Notes under the pieces: generated by a model | Told to the model about the DNA's origin: nothing | The model's database searches: none | The model's input: the letters and a program-made list of their open reading frames with translations, nothing else | DNA from: Glandiceps talaboti | Taxonomy: Eukaryota > Hemichordata > Enteropneusta > Spengelidae | Direction: 5' to 3' | Assembly: GCF_964340395.1 (NCBI RefSeq) | Contig: NC_135563.1 | Location: 15,340,651 to 15,404,650, forward strand | DNA: 64,000 bases | Position numbers and translations under genes: made by a program | Shown here: positions 26,301 through 59,995 of the stretch, in pieces | Numbering within the stretch: the first letter of the stretch is position 1 | Layout of the letters: every line of letters begins with the position of its first letter

Positions 26301-28626
26301 CATGTATAAATTTGATGCCTACAAAGTTGAATAAAGGAATACAGTATAATCAGTTCCGTAAATCTAGTTACTATGTTCATAGTCTGTAAGGTGTACCATA
26401 TCAGAGCGCCCTCACTCATTGGCCAACCTCTTCCAAGATCAGACTGTGAGGGGAAGAAATACAACACATTTTGCAGCGTATCAAGTTGAAAGGTCTCAAA
26501 GTAGTGAAATTGTTGAGTCAGGTATTACAATGTACAAATCTAACTATTATGTTCATAGTCAGTAAGGTACACCATGTTGGGTGCCCTTGTGAGTTGGCTA
26601 ACTCCTTTCAAGATCAGAGAGATCAAACCATTGAGGGCAGAATGATGCAACTTATCTTACAGTTTGTTGTGTTAAATAACCCCAATTTGTCCTCTTCAAA
26701 CAAAGTTAATTCTTGTATGATGCTGATTTAGAATAATGATGAATTTATGAAGATAACATATTTCTTTGATATTTGTTATTCTTTGTAGAGACACCAACAA
26801 CTGTATTTGGTGAGAAGTTACGAGATCAAGTGGAGGAGAGACTTAAGTTTTATGAAACCGGGGAAGCACCAAGAAAAAACTTAGATGTCATGAAAGAAGC
26901 AGTAGAAGAGGTAATAGACTGTGTATACTTAATGTACAATATTGATTTTAGAACATATCACACTAACAAAGGTAATAGATTGTGTATAGATACTGTACAC
27001 ACGTGTGCCCTCCAAGCCAATTTGACGCACCAAGATTTGGTGTTCCCCTACCTCATACTGTGTGGTGACTCACAGAAATCCCATTTTTTCTCATTTTGAC
27101 CTACATCTTCAAAATCATAAGAAGGCACACTGCTGTACACCATGTTAACTTGTAGTTCCGAGACCTTGCAGTCTAGAATTAGCTAAGGTTGTACTTTTGA
27201 AAATATGTGTCAGTGGGCAGTCGATCCTGTTGTGCTCAACTTGTATACAAACAAATACCAACCCCACCCATAATAGAGAGCAGATTAAATGATGTGATTC
27301 TTACCTCTGCAATTGGAGTTCTTAGCCTCTGTCTGTGTTTAATTAAATTTGTCACACTGTGAGTAAGAAGTGTGTCCTTCAATTTGACTGTACCGAATGA
27401 TACAGGTTTTTTCTTGGCACTCTGGTTGTCCATTACCACTGAATGCAAGAAGTGTATGCTTTACAGGTCTTAGTTACCTGTATGGTCTTTCTGACTTATG
27501 TCAATATTCAATACATAAAAATGTTTGCATTAATATTTTCTGCCAGATTAAAACCTTTATTGATGTATCAGTATGAGTTCACATGACTGATAAATTTTTA
27601 TGCATTTTGTGTCAACTTTCATAATGTTCTGTTTTAATACAGTATATACAATGTCACACAGAATGCTAGAATAAACCGACCTTCCTTCTCCACCGAGATT
27701 TCTCTGATATTAGTGAGATCTCTTGACTAAATAAGGATGGACATGTATGCATGTGTATTTATTTTTATGTTGCCAAGCAACGTAATTTGTTTGTAATATT
27801 TCCTTGTACTATGTATACATTTCAACGTAGAATGTGCCTCAGAAATAAACTCTACAAGTTTTGCTGTTAATAAGAAAACTGAAAACTATTCTCACTTAAA
27901 ATCAACAAACTCAGGGTACAATCATTTTGAAATAGAGGTCCAAATTATATCAAAATTTAGTCATTTTAGAATCCAATATAGTCATTGAATATTATTTGAA
28001 CTCTGGGGGGGAAAAAGAAAATTGATGATTTCCTTGAAAATAAGATTCTGAATCCCAAAATTTCTTTTCGTTATTTCAAAAGGACCGGGAACAAACTTTC
28101 AGAACGTTTGGAGAGAATTGAAGCACTTTGATGTTTAGGGAAATTTGTTGCTGAGGTGCATTTTACCTTAATCTAAATTGCATTGTGTTTATCAACATAG
28201 GTAGCTGAGTTGGTGGCCTCCGAGAAAAAGAAGTCAAAGAAGAAGAAAAAGAGGAAATCAGAACAAGTTGAAGCTGAAGTTCAAAGTGAAGAAACACCAC
28301 CGAAGAAAAAGAAAAAGAAAAAAGCCGAGGAGGAGGAAGAAGAAGAAGAAGAAGAAGCGGTAGTTGTGGAAACACCAAAATCTAAGAAGAAAAAGAAGAA
28401 GGCAAAAGAAAAGCAAGAGACTGGTGATGACAAGATGGACGACAGTGTTGCCATGGAAACTGAGGAAACACCAGTCAGTGAAAAGAAAAAGAAGAAAAAG
28501 TCAAAAGGAAAAGAAGCGGAAGCAGATGTGACAATGGATGACAGTGTTATAGAAACTGTTGACACACCATCGTCAGAAAAAAAGAAAAAGAAGAAGAAAA
28601 AAAAGAAACATGATGATGACGATTAA
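20316..28626 (+). CDS. NOP56: NOP56: core protein of box C/D snoRNPs
   Basis: NOP56 works in the nucleolus with NOP58, fibrillarin and the 15.5K protein to 2'-O-methylate rRNA. Ten coding exons join in frame: 20316-20318 (ATG only), 20855-21056, 21486-21647, 22068-22266, 22733-22920, 23360-23511, 25030-25130, 25541-25689, 26789-26910 and 28201-28626. All splice ends are GT-AG and the sum is 1704 bp, giving 567 residues against 594 in human. Residues 1-70 are the NOP5NT region ([14 protein letters not shown]). The NOSIC region and coiled coil follow at about 150-230 ([38 protein letters not shown]). The Nop domain at about 250-400 is nearly identical to human ([75 protein letters not shown]). 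The tail (430-567) is Lys-rich with repeats of the type ETP.SEKKKKK and ends HDDDD. The human linker after NLDVMKEA is shortened. Introns carry several repeat families. I found no convincing intronic snoRNA. Confidence 0.96.
23665..23998. repeat. Repeat family A, copy 1 (NOP56 intron 6)
   Basis: The block from CTCATTGACACAGTGAATCG to TGACAACAATAATA recurs at 24431-24742. Copy 1 has an extra stretch of about 25 bases (TTTGTGAGTAGAAGTTGATA region) missing from copy 2. No open frame or terminal repeat was recognised. Confidence 0.85.
24001..24399. repeat. Repeat family B, copy 1 (NOP56 intron 6)
   Basis: A block of about 400 bp, from TTCCTGGCACTCAGGTTTTC to GCCAAGCAACATAATTTGTT. A near full-length copy lies at 27403-27802 and a partial copy at 26152-26306. 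It sits between the two copies of family A. There are no clear terminal inverted repeats and no coding capacity; the class is unknown. Confidence 0.85.
24431..24742. repeat. Repeat family A, copy 2 (NOP56 intron 6)
   Basis: Second copy of the block at 23665-23998, in the same direction, 766 bp further on. Similarity is high, with scattered substitutions and small deletions. Confidence 0.85.
25386..25408 (+). other. Perfect 9-bp hairpin in NOP56 intron 7
   Basis: AGTCATACT and AGTATGACT flank a GATTA loop. It was examined as part of a possible H/ACA or C/D RNA, but no matching boxes were found around it. Confidence 0.4.
26152..26306. repeat. Repeat family B, partial copy (NOP56 intron 8)
   Basis: It matches the middle and end of family B, from GCATTTTGTGTCAACTTTCA to GGACATGTATGCATGT. 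Both ends are truncated relative to the copies at 24001 and 27403. Confidence 0.85.
26350..26480. repeat. GCCCTC hairpin repeat, copy 2 (NOP56 intron 8)
   Basis: GAGCGCCCTCACTCATTGGC, then AAGATCAGACTGTGAGGGGA. The flank before it (TACTATGTTCATAGTCTGTA) is shared with copy 3, 170 bp further on, so this pair was duplicated as a unit. Confidence 0.65.
26530..26665. repeat. GCCCTC hairpin repeat, copy 3 (NOP56 intron 8)
   Basis: Tandem relative of copy 2: TATTATGTTCATAGTCAGTA, GGGTGCCCTTGTGAGTTGGC, then CATTGAGGGCAGAATGATGC and CTTATCTTACAG. It is slightly longer than the others between the two inverted blocks. Confidence 0.65.
27000..27108. repeat. Repeat family C, copy 1 (NOP56 intron 9)
   Basis: Matches 28790-28905, just past the gene. 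Shared blocks are GACGCACCAAGATTTGGTGT / GATGCACCAAAATGTGGTGT, TTCCCCTA.CTC.TACT.TG and TGTGGTGACTC.CA.AAAT. It is unlike families A and B. Confidence 0.7.
27403..27802. repeat. Repeat family B, copy 3 (NOP56 intron 9)
   Basis: Near full-length copy of the block at 24001-24399, in the same direction. The shared stretch GAATGCTAGAATAAACCGAC is identical in all three copies. Confidence 0.85.
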
Positions 28627-28707
28627 ATGGTATCTTTTATCATCAGGGAATGTTAGTATTTTATAAGTTAACATGAAATCATGAAAGACTGTGTTACATA
28701 CACCGTG

Positions 28708-28713
28708 AATAAA
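28708..28713 (+). terminator. Poly(A) signal of NOP56
   Basis: AATAAA 82 bp after the NOP56 stop codon gives a short 3' UTR, as expected for a highly expressed nucleolar gene. Confidence 0.7.
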
Positions 28714-28789
28714 TAAGTCTTTGTCAACTTCTATTTTGAAAGATGTACATCATGAGGTAGTCATTTTCATCAGTAATACCACTGAGCAG

Positions 28790-28905
28790 TGTGCCACTGA
28801 TGCACACAATTTCTAGTGATGCACCAAAATGTGGTGTTCCCCTATCTCTTACTATGTGGTGACTCGCAAAAATTGCCACTTTTTATCATTTTGACATAAA
28901 TTCTT
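28790..28905. repeat. Repeat family C, copy 2 (NOP56 3' flank)
   Basis: Direct copy of 27000-27108. The first copy is intronic and this one lies just past the poly(A) signal. Confidence 0.7.
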
Positions 28906-29146
28906 GTGCATTATTTTTGTCTCATAAATAAATTTGGCCTTAGAAAAAACCCCTAAGTCAAGATTTTACTTACTAATGGCTTTCATGTTGACAAACAACT
29001 ATATAAGTTTGGAGATGAGTTCAATGAATAAATTATAATAGTAAACTCCAATATATTAGAAAGCCGTTTGTGTGAAGAAGATGTATATATATTTTCTTAC
29101 ACTGCCAGTTTTTAGAGATAAAGTTAATAGTAAAAGAACAGTATAT

Positions 29147-29442
29147 ACAACAAGTAACACTGAAGTAAAGCACTTTCTCTATGTGCTACACTCATTTATA
29201 GCATTCATATTACAACGAGTAACACTGAAATAAAGCACTTCTTCTATGTGCTACACTTGTTTATAGCATTCATATCAAGTGTAAAAGTATACTGTTTCAA
29301 TTGGTTTATTTACAAGCCTAGCATGTGGCCTTTCTAATGTGGTCAATTAGCAAATGAAACAGTATACTTTTACACATGATATGGATGCTATAAACGATTG
29401 TGGTATTTACAGAAAATGCTTCACTTTGGTGTTATGGGTTGT
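29147..29442. mobile_element. Fold-back (MITE-like) element, copy 1
   Basis: The left arm (29211-29300) and right arm (29352-29442) are inverted copies of about 90 bp around a 50-bp centre (TTTACAAGCCTAGCATGTGG). GTTTATAGCAT.CATATCA and GTGTAAAAGTATACTGTTTC recur on opposite strands. A partial extra left arm lies at 29147-29210. There is no coding capacity. A second copy lies at 44658-44994. Confidence 0.75.
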
Positions 29443-30267
29443 ACATGTCCCAGTCTGTTTTGTTATGTATCAGTCAGGAACAAGCATTTTAGTTGCTGAT
29501 TACTCTTGGTTCTTTCTTTTTTTCCAGAAATAACAGCCACATTTTTTGTCCAACTGCATACATTTTATGCAATTTGAGGTTTATCTTTTAACTTTTTTGA
29601 CAAATCTGAATTTGGATAACATTTCTCTTTAAAGTCCAAGTCTTAAAAAAAAAAAGTGATACCCTAGATGAATTGAGAATATCAATTTGTAATAAATGTA
29701 TAATTTCAAAATGTTCAGGTGTGTGTTGTTTAGTGTGTTTGTATTAGTATAAGTCCACTCATATATTTTATGCAAAAACCCACTCATTGGGGATGGTCTA
29801 CCCTGAGGGTTTGACCAGTTGGCAAAATATACACGAGCGTCAGTGAATGCATATATGTACGGAGACAACTGATCAAAACCATCAATATACTAGTATAATA
29901 AAATAATATCGGGGTTGCAAACATTTTGAAGTTTTGTGACCCTAGGGAAAATAATTTGTTCTCCCTTTCCAACCCACATCCTATCTACTGATTTCCTGAT
30001 CAACTTTCAAAAGAAGTTTTGAAAATGACAGCTTAACATACTGGTTGTTGTTCACAAGGGAAGACTTCATTAATATAAGGGAAGTGCTGTATTTGTCATA
30101 TCATGTCAGTAGATTTGACATTGAAATTTTATTTGTAAGTCAGATTTCAATCATGTTGAATTCTTTAATCTGCAGTCTTTGTGTGAGTGATGAAAGTGTG
30201 GTAATAGAAGTCCTAATTTGTTCGTAAACAAAAGTAATACTTTATTTCCTCTGTTGTCTGTGCTGTA

Positions 30268-30350
30268 ACATACGCGGGCGCCCTCACGCACTGGCCAATC
30301 CCTTATCAGGCCGTTGAGGGCGGAGTGACGCTACGTGTCTACATCTGTAT
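30268..30350. repeat. GCCCTC hairpin repeat, copy 4
   Basis: The best-preserved copy: GGGCGCCCTCACGCACTGGC, CAATCCCTTATCAGGCCG, then TTGAGGGCGGAGTGACGCTA. The CGCCCTCA and TGAGGGCG blocks form a perfect 8-bp stem. Confidence 0.65.
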
Positions 30351-30359
30351 CCACTGTAA

Positions 30360-31838
30360 AATTACAAAACTAAACTACAAAAGTACTCCTAGAAAACAAG
30401 AAAACTATATAGACATGAAAATGAGGGCAGTAAATAGTTAAGAGATAACGAATGGAACCTAACTTTTTTACATCTTATGAGGGTCAATCCAAACCTTGTA
30501 CACGCATTCTTTTGAGTAATGTCAAGAACTGATTGGTTTTTGGGAGAGATCTGCGGAAAGTAATGAGCGTGATTTGTATCATAGGGGCGTGTAATATTTC
30601 ATAGATTGTTGTTTTCCAGGTCTACAGACCAAATATAACAACCTTTTGACTATATATTCCTACCTGTAAGGAGAAAATAGTATTTCTACGAGTATAGTAT
30701 AGAGATTGATACATTTGTAGCAGCAGAATTCGTACGATATTTTCCTAAGAAAACGGCAACCTAAGCAATAATACGCACCCCTGTGATTTGTATAATCAAG
30801 GTTCGATTAGTTCATCTCGTGATAGACACCCCCCCCCCTCCAACTACAAATGTAGGTGTCAACGTATCCACACTCTATCCGTGGTGCTCTTTACCATCAC
30901 GCCTCACTGGGGCACCGTGATACTTCTCAGCAGTCATCCTTGAACCAGGCATCTATCAAATCTCTGGTCAGCAAGACTTGTGGTAAAGGACAAACTGCTT
31001 ACGATACGATATGTGTTGTATAACTAGAACATAAACTTTATTTATCAAAGCCCCGAGTTTGGGCTCGCGGCCTCACTCCAAGGCCAGAGCCAACAGAGTC
31101 AGATGCTCACAGCTCCGCGGTCAAAATCCAAGTCCGTGAATCTGCGACGCTATGGTCGTTACAATATAACAGTTGTTGACAAGAAATGGAAATCAGAAGC
31201 ATGTTGCTCGCATACAGTATCAGTTAAGTAGCAAATTAGCATTATATGTTTCGACAGATGGTTGTAAAGTGGATAAACAACACTGATTGAATTTGCATAT
31301 ACTATAAAGTACACCTGGTGGCAATTATGATCATCCGATCGTGTGTGGCAACCGACTTGTCTTGACACTAGTTGAAAAGGACAATGTTTGACAGTTCTGG
31401 GAGCTGCACTCCATATTTTGATGTGTGATGAACCTACAAAGTTGCTGTATATGTTGGATTCCTGTATGAGGAAGTTCTGAACTCTGTTATTGCTTGGAAA
31501 CTCAACGTCTTGTCGGGACTGTGAATGATACATTGTGTTGACCTGCGCATTTCAGTAGTGAACAATCTCAGCGTCGTCTACGAGTTGTGTGTGTTGCAGT
31601 GTACACAATGTGTCTCACACTTCGATACAAGACAAAATAGACTGCACTGTACGTCAAACATTGTGAGTAGTTTTTATTTGCCACAACTAGCCATCAGTAA
31701 TTTTCAAGAGTACTCTTAAGTTTATAGATTTAAGCATATTTTTTCGTACAAGTAATTTCGCTCTACAAAGTGTTGTATCTTTTTTAATAAGATATGAATT
31801 AGACCAGTTCAAGTTAAACCTGATGTGTGTGTGCATGC

Positions 31839-31877
<39 letters not shown>

Positions 31878-33080
31878 CTTTCTTACTTCTCCAGTGTTTG
31901 TGGTCCCTCCCCCCACCCTCTACTTTAGAAAGACTCGAATTTGATAATAAAAATACGAGAACACATGTTTTAATACTCAATATCTCTTTATTCAAATACG
32001 AAATACTATTCCACCTGCTGTACGCATAGACCCAGAAGTCACTCCATGTCTAAAACTCTAAGTTATGTCGAATAACGAACCCATGCAAATCTGTTCTCAA
32101 TCTTACTTCATTCTTATATTTGTAGCATCATAATGATGATAATATCATTCATTGAAGGATGTCTGTTTGTAGATACTAGAACTAAGTAAACTTCTGTTTT
32201 ACAGAAAAGTCTTTGACACTCAACCTTTCCCGAACAATGTATTACCGTACTACTTCCGGAGACCCACCCGACACCATACAGGCATTTGGGAACACAGCTT
32301 TGAAGGTGAAACATGTAAGGTTACGTTAATGTTTTACGAAGAAAGTTCAATTGTGTCATTATTTATATAAGCCCCCCCGGCCCCCACCCCCACCCCAACA
32401 CACAGGGATACGTAGTATTTATTAGATTGCTTAAAATATCACACGAATCTTGTTACTACAAATGTATTACACACCCTATATGTTTTTTTAGATACAGGTA
32501 GGGGAAATATATTCAAGTCACAGCATTATTATATTTTGAGTTTGTAGATAAGGAAAATAACAATCTAGGAAATACTACGTGTTCCTATGCCCCAAAGTAA
32601 CAACTTGATGAAATGTACTCTGTTATCACAACGTCGTTCAGGAAATATATGGCACCAAATGTTAAATGTAAGAATCTCTGAAGTCGAAAATAGTCAACTA
32701 TACTACATCAAAATTGCGATCTCTTGGTTGCAAAATCAAGTCTCCGATACACAATTAAAAAGAGTTCCAAAACGAAAACGCTGTATTGAATTGATCAAAT
32801 GTACTAAATACTGTGAATATGAAATATTTTGCATATACATAACATTACCGACTGAGAAATTGTCTTTCTCCCAAGGGGCCTTTTCGTCGTTTACATTACT
32901 CAGAAACTTAGAAAATGATTATAACATTTGCTACACGGCGTCTTACATTGAACAGAATACATTAGCAACAACTACGAGCAGGCAGTGACAATATCTACAT
33001 CATTATTCTGTTCATTATAGCCTCGTCCCCAATTATGGCCTCGTTCCCAATTATTACATTTAATGCTACCCAAAAATAAC
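30360..33080. other. Spacer between NOP56 and PCGF5 3' ends
   Basis: No gene recognised. A 133-codon open frame at 32587-32988 (plus) has no known domain and no start or splice context. The stretch includes a (GT)n run at 31842-31875 and a C-rich tract at 32372-32396. Confidence 0.5.
32372..32396 (-). other. Strong potential G-quadruplex on the minus strand
   Basis: On the minus strand, G-runs of 4, 5, 5 and 7 are separated by T, T and CC. It lies about 1 kb past the PCGF5 stop codon, beyond the proposed poly(A) signal, on the strand transcribed from PCGF5. It might promote pausing or termination; that is inference. Confidence 0.5.
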
Positions 33081-33084
33081 TTCT

Positions 33085-33090
33085 TTTATT
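33085..33090 (-). terminator. Poly(A) signal of PCGF5
   Basis: TTTATT on the plus strand reads AATAAA on the minus strand, about 310 bp after the PCGF5 stop. Confidence 0.45.
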
Positions 33091-33399
33091 TAAATTTCAT
33101 TTAATCTTAATATATACAGAATTGCAGTATGAATATTTACATACTTTTACACTCGAAGGAAAAATAGAAATTTTCTCTTATCTCGCACACGTCTTTCAGT
33201 TTCCGTTTCTCGATGCACCCGTTCTGAACTGTGAAATTATAGTACGTAAAACCCGTCCCTACTGGGAATCTTTCCATGGTTACCAGGAGTCATTTCTCTG
33301 ACTAAGATTATCTTTAATACAGAAATTCTGTCATCTGATACATTTCCAGCCATTAGTCTGCCATTTCAAGTATTTGTTGCCACGGCAACGCTACTGATG

Positions 33400-56182
<22,783 letters not shown>

Positions 56183-56493
56183 GTCGATGTTGAGTCTGGA
56201 GTTGTCGTGGAGGGGGAGAGAAAAGAGAAACAAAACAAAAGCGTGAAAACGGAACCGATTAAAGGACAGTATTAGCATACAAATACGGCGATCAACTTAA
56301 GCTACTAAATATTGACAATAACATAGATCTAGTGCGAAGAGGAAAGGCCTATAACGGTACTCACTCTGTATGTGTCACGGAACAGCCGCAATACATGCTA
56401 ATCAAACCTACCAGTAGGGCAATTAATGATCGCTTAAATCAAATCTAAAATGACATAAGCTCGGCTGCCATTTTGGTGCGCTGCGAGGCTTAC

Positions 56494-56600
56494 CGCGAGG
56501 AGCTTTTGTCACCGCTGATCCTTTTCGTAAAAGAACTTGATGATATTATTCAATGTTCTCGTCTACCTGTCGGTAAATAACCACGAGAAATCAATAAGTA
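56494..56600 (-). promoter_or_regulatory. Candidate 5' UTR exon and start region of PCGF5
   Basis: On the minus strand GCTCCTCGCG|GTAAGC gives a strong donor (exon end 56494), and CACCAAAATGGCAGCCGAGC just inside the intron (56461-56480) resembles a YY1 site, often found shortly after animal start sites. The local sequence is richer in CpG than its surroundings. It would splice to the acceptor at 56196 before the PCGF5 ATG. This is inference from signals only. Confidence 0.35.
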
Positions 56601-58263
56601 CAGACGTCACGAGGAATGGAAATTCAGAAGAAAATGGGATGGATGTTGTGCGTCGGTTGATTTGACACCCGTGTGACCGCACCGAACGTGTTCCTATTGT
56701 GTTGGCCAACTTAGAACAGCGATATGGTTGAATGCTTTTCAAATTGCAAAAGGGTTGCAAGAAAACTTGCCACATCAACAAAGGCAACTGTCCGAAGAGC
56801 ATGTACTCAGAGAGACAGGCATGCGATGTATCCCGCCCACTTTCATAATATTTTGCTGACCCTACCATCTTTTGGTTATAGATTATGTGTATAGTGGGGG
56901 CTGTTTTATTTCGTCATGAAGCCCTAACACAGGTGATTGTAGATGTAGAACAGCTACCGGGCAAGTCAGCAGAGTATGAATAGAGTTGATAGGTTGTGAA
57001 AGTAAACGAGAATTAAGCATTACCCGGGGGCTGTTGTGACTGGCACAGTTGGTACATACATACAGCTGACGCGTCCAATTCAGATACCCGAACGAATCTA
57101 TGGGTCGTTTTTGGTAGACAAGAGAAGTACTTCACGCCATAGCGGGTAGCGATTAACAAACAATCTCCGGACCGCTAGGTTTACACAGGTCATACAACGC
57201 GTATTTGCTTTGTGGTAGTATTTAATCAGTTGTTGAAAATAAATGGATCTATGGGGTCTGTACTTGGTTTGACACGCACACAGAAGAACTCAACCAAAAT
57301 AATCGTGGGTAGCATTAAAATGAGCAAATCGTCACATAAGTTCTAAAGAACTAAACACGCCGTTCGATTTTTAAGATTTACCGTACCTAGTTTCCAATTC
57401 AATAACAATCCACGTGGGTTTTTTATTATAACAGAAGTTTATCCTCTGAACCGTGACCAGTATCTGTTCGTTTGATTGTCTTTCATATTTAAAAGTGTCA
57501 ATGACAATTCCTGGTTGAGAAATCGTCATTTATTTGATACTAGTGATGCGAGTGTTACGATCCAAAATATCGTATTTCGGAATTATGGGAATAAATTCTA
57601 CTTTTCGGCATTGTAGGCCATAGGTCAGAAATAGACTGGCGATGACGAAGCTGGGCAAACATGATGTAACTGAAATTCACATGATTGGTTAGAGAAAAGT
57701 ACATAATAACTTTTATGATGCCATGATCTTATGGTGTGATTTTCTATATTTAGTCGTTGTGTAAGTTCCATTGTATTGGAAGTATACTTAAGATGAGAAT
57801 AAAACATCCAGAATCAGGAGAGGAGGAGAGGAGACGAGCTCTCGGATAGGTGATTCTGGCAAGCCGATTTATCTTCTCAGTTGTGACTAATTCCCGACTT
57901 GGACCTGAACGATCCCGTACGAGTATGAGAGTGTGAGTGCTAGAGTCTAACGTCTGAACTATCCATACTTATACCGTTCAACTCTCACTAGTAACACTAT
58001 AACTGAGATAAAACACCAAGAAAATATAACTATATGGACTTGTTATTAGAAAAAATAGTTAGTTTTGGAGCAACAAAGTAAAAACAGACACGCAAACTTT
58101 AACGATAGCTACAGGTAATATACAGATATGATCTACACCTTCCTTTTTTTTGGTCACGTGCTGGTTGTGTGTTGTTTCAACACCAGTACATGCTTAAGCA
58201 CCAAGGCAAATATGGATGGGTATGACGAATGAAAGACGTCAAATTTGAAATGTGCTGGCGGAC

Positions 58264-58269
<6 letters not shown>

Positions 58270-58336
<67 letters not shown>
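58270..58336. repeat. (TA)n microsatellite, left of the second hammerhead
   Basis: About 33 TA units directly bordering the 75-bp unique insert with the hammerhead. Confidence 0.95.
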
Positions 58337-58338
<2 letters not shown>

Positions 58339-58410
58339 TCAATTCAAAAGAATAAGGATGTAATAAGTTGTTACTCAGAGTTTCACGCTTCGAGCGATCT
58401 TCAGACAACT
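58337..58410 (-). mobile_element. Small Penelope-like hammerhead insert between TA repeats
   Basis: About 75 bp of unique sequence between two TA repeats, nearly all of it ribozyme plus the downstream stretch CTTATTACATCCTTATTCTT on the minus strand. It is different in sequence from the insert at 37372-37615. Confidence 0.55.
58367..58409 (-). ncRNA. Second hammerhead ribozyme (type I), minus strand
   Basis: On the minus strand: stem I GTTGT (58409-58405) pairs with ACAAC (58371-58367). The core CTGAAGA is 58404-58398. Stem II CGCT/AGCG closes on a CGA loop, with a U-U mismatch at its base. GAA follows, then stem III ACT-CTG-AGT of 3 bp, and A at 58372 is the cleavage-site base. Apart from the U-U pair, where G-C is usual, the core is complete. 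Activity may be reduced. Confidence 0.65.
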
Positions 58411-58700
<290 letters not shown>

Positions 58701-59940
58701 TATTTGTTAGTGTATTTAACAGGTGTTTACCAATTTTTAAAGAATTATCAGCTTAATACTATGATAATTGTCATTTTTGTCTCATTATTCGTCTTTTCAG
58801 TCACAAATTCTATTTTAATTGTCCTATGACGATGGCGACATATTTCTTTGCCCTTTACACCAGTTATTTTCCAAAAAGTTAGTAATTGAATTGATGAGGA
58901 ACCAGTTAGTGACTAGAGTGACACAATTGTCAGTAATCTATGTCATATAAACTGGTACGATCGAACACAGGACGATTGAAACGACGCAGCTGTCTTTCTC
59001 TGTTTACATACGTGAACGATAAGAGCTGCGACAACCCACGGTAAATATCTCACTGGTGTCAAACTCTCTATTAGAAACACACTTGTATTTGGAAAGAATA
59101 AACGAGACTGGAGGGATGAAAAAGCGAACAACAGAAAACGTGCTTGGGAATAAGTTAAACCCTTGGGTATATATTACGAGATTATGAAGTGTGTTTCTTC
59201 TAGGAGTTCGTTTACAATTGCAGTAAAATGTTAACCCCCTACTTTCACTTTCGCGAGTAAAGATTTGTTTAAACTTCAGGAAAACATATTTGCTATCGCT
59301 GTGAGGGAGAAAGGGTATGTGTATTTGTCGGTTGTCAACAACGATTCATCTAAACTATCGTACTGCTAAAACCAATGGGTTGTACAATGGATAAAGCAAT
59401 GTGAATCACGTCTGTAAAGTCACCATTGGTCATATAAAACACACTAAATATCAAGTCTTATAGTCATTTTGATTAGCTACCTACCGTTGTCATAGCAGCC
59501 ACCATAATGGTTGAAGACATTTGCCAGGAACACCTGTTGCATGTTATAACTTCTAAACGTGTATGAAATGTACAATAAATGTGTCCTATACCATACATTG
59601 TCTCAGTAACATGACGATCATTCTTTTAGATAGTTGATATTGAGTAGAATTGGTGGAGTGATTTAGTGAGATCACGTACATTATCTTTTATAACAATTTA
59701 AAATGTAAGACTGACTATTTATCAACATTAACCAGGTCTCAATTTAACAGAATTTCTCTTTTTCAATAAATTAAGTAAAAGTAGTAAAACTTTGACAAGT
59801 AAACATGGTAACGAGTGAATCTACAGTACAGACTTGGGAAATTGGTCAATTTGTCTCAGTAAGTAAAACTACAGTCACATTCATTGGTATATAAGATTTA
59901 CTTAATCATACAGAGATGATTAGAAATTCACCATAATTTG

Positions 59941-59995
59941 ACACACACACACATACACATACCACCACCACCACCACCACCACCCCACCCCCCAT
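59941..59995. repeat. (AC)n-(CCA)n simple repeat
   Basis: A short AC run, then about eight CCA units, then C-rich sequence. Confidence 0.9.

Noticed and set aside
28015-28160. Possible box C/D snoRNA in NOP56 intron 9 (TTGATGA, CTGA, TTGATGT, CTGA)
   Set aside because: Boxes are present but no stem adjoins the outer pair and the whole is too long.
28163-28565. Minus-strand frames rich in Ser, Phe and Leu
   Set aside because: Antisense shadows of the Lys/Glu-rich last exon of NOP56.
32587-32988. 133-codon open frame downstream of PCGF5
   Set aside because: No domain or promoter; probably chance in AT-rich DNA.
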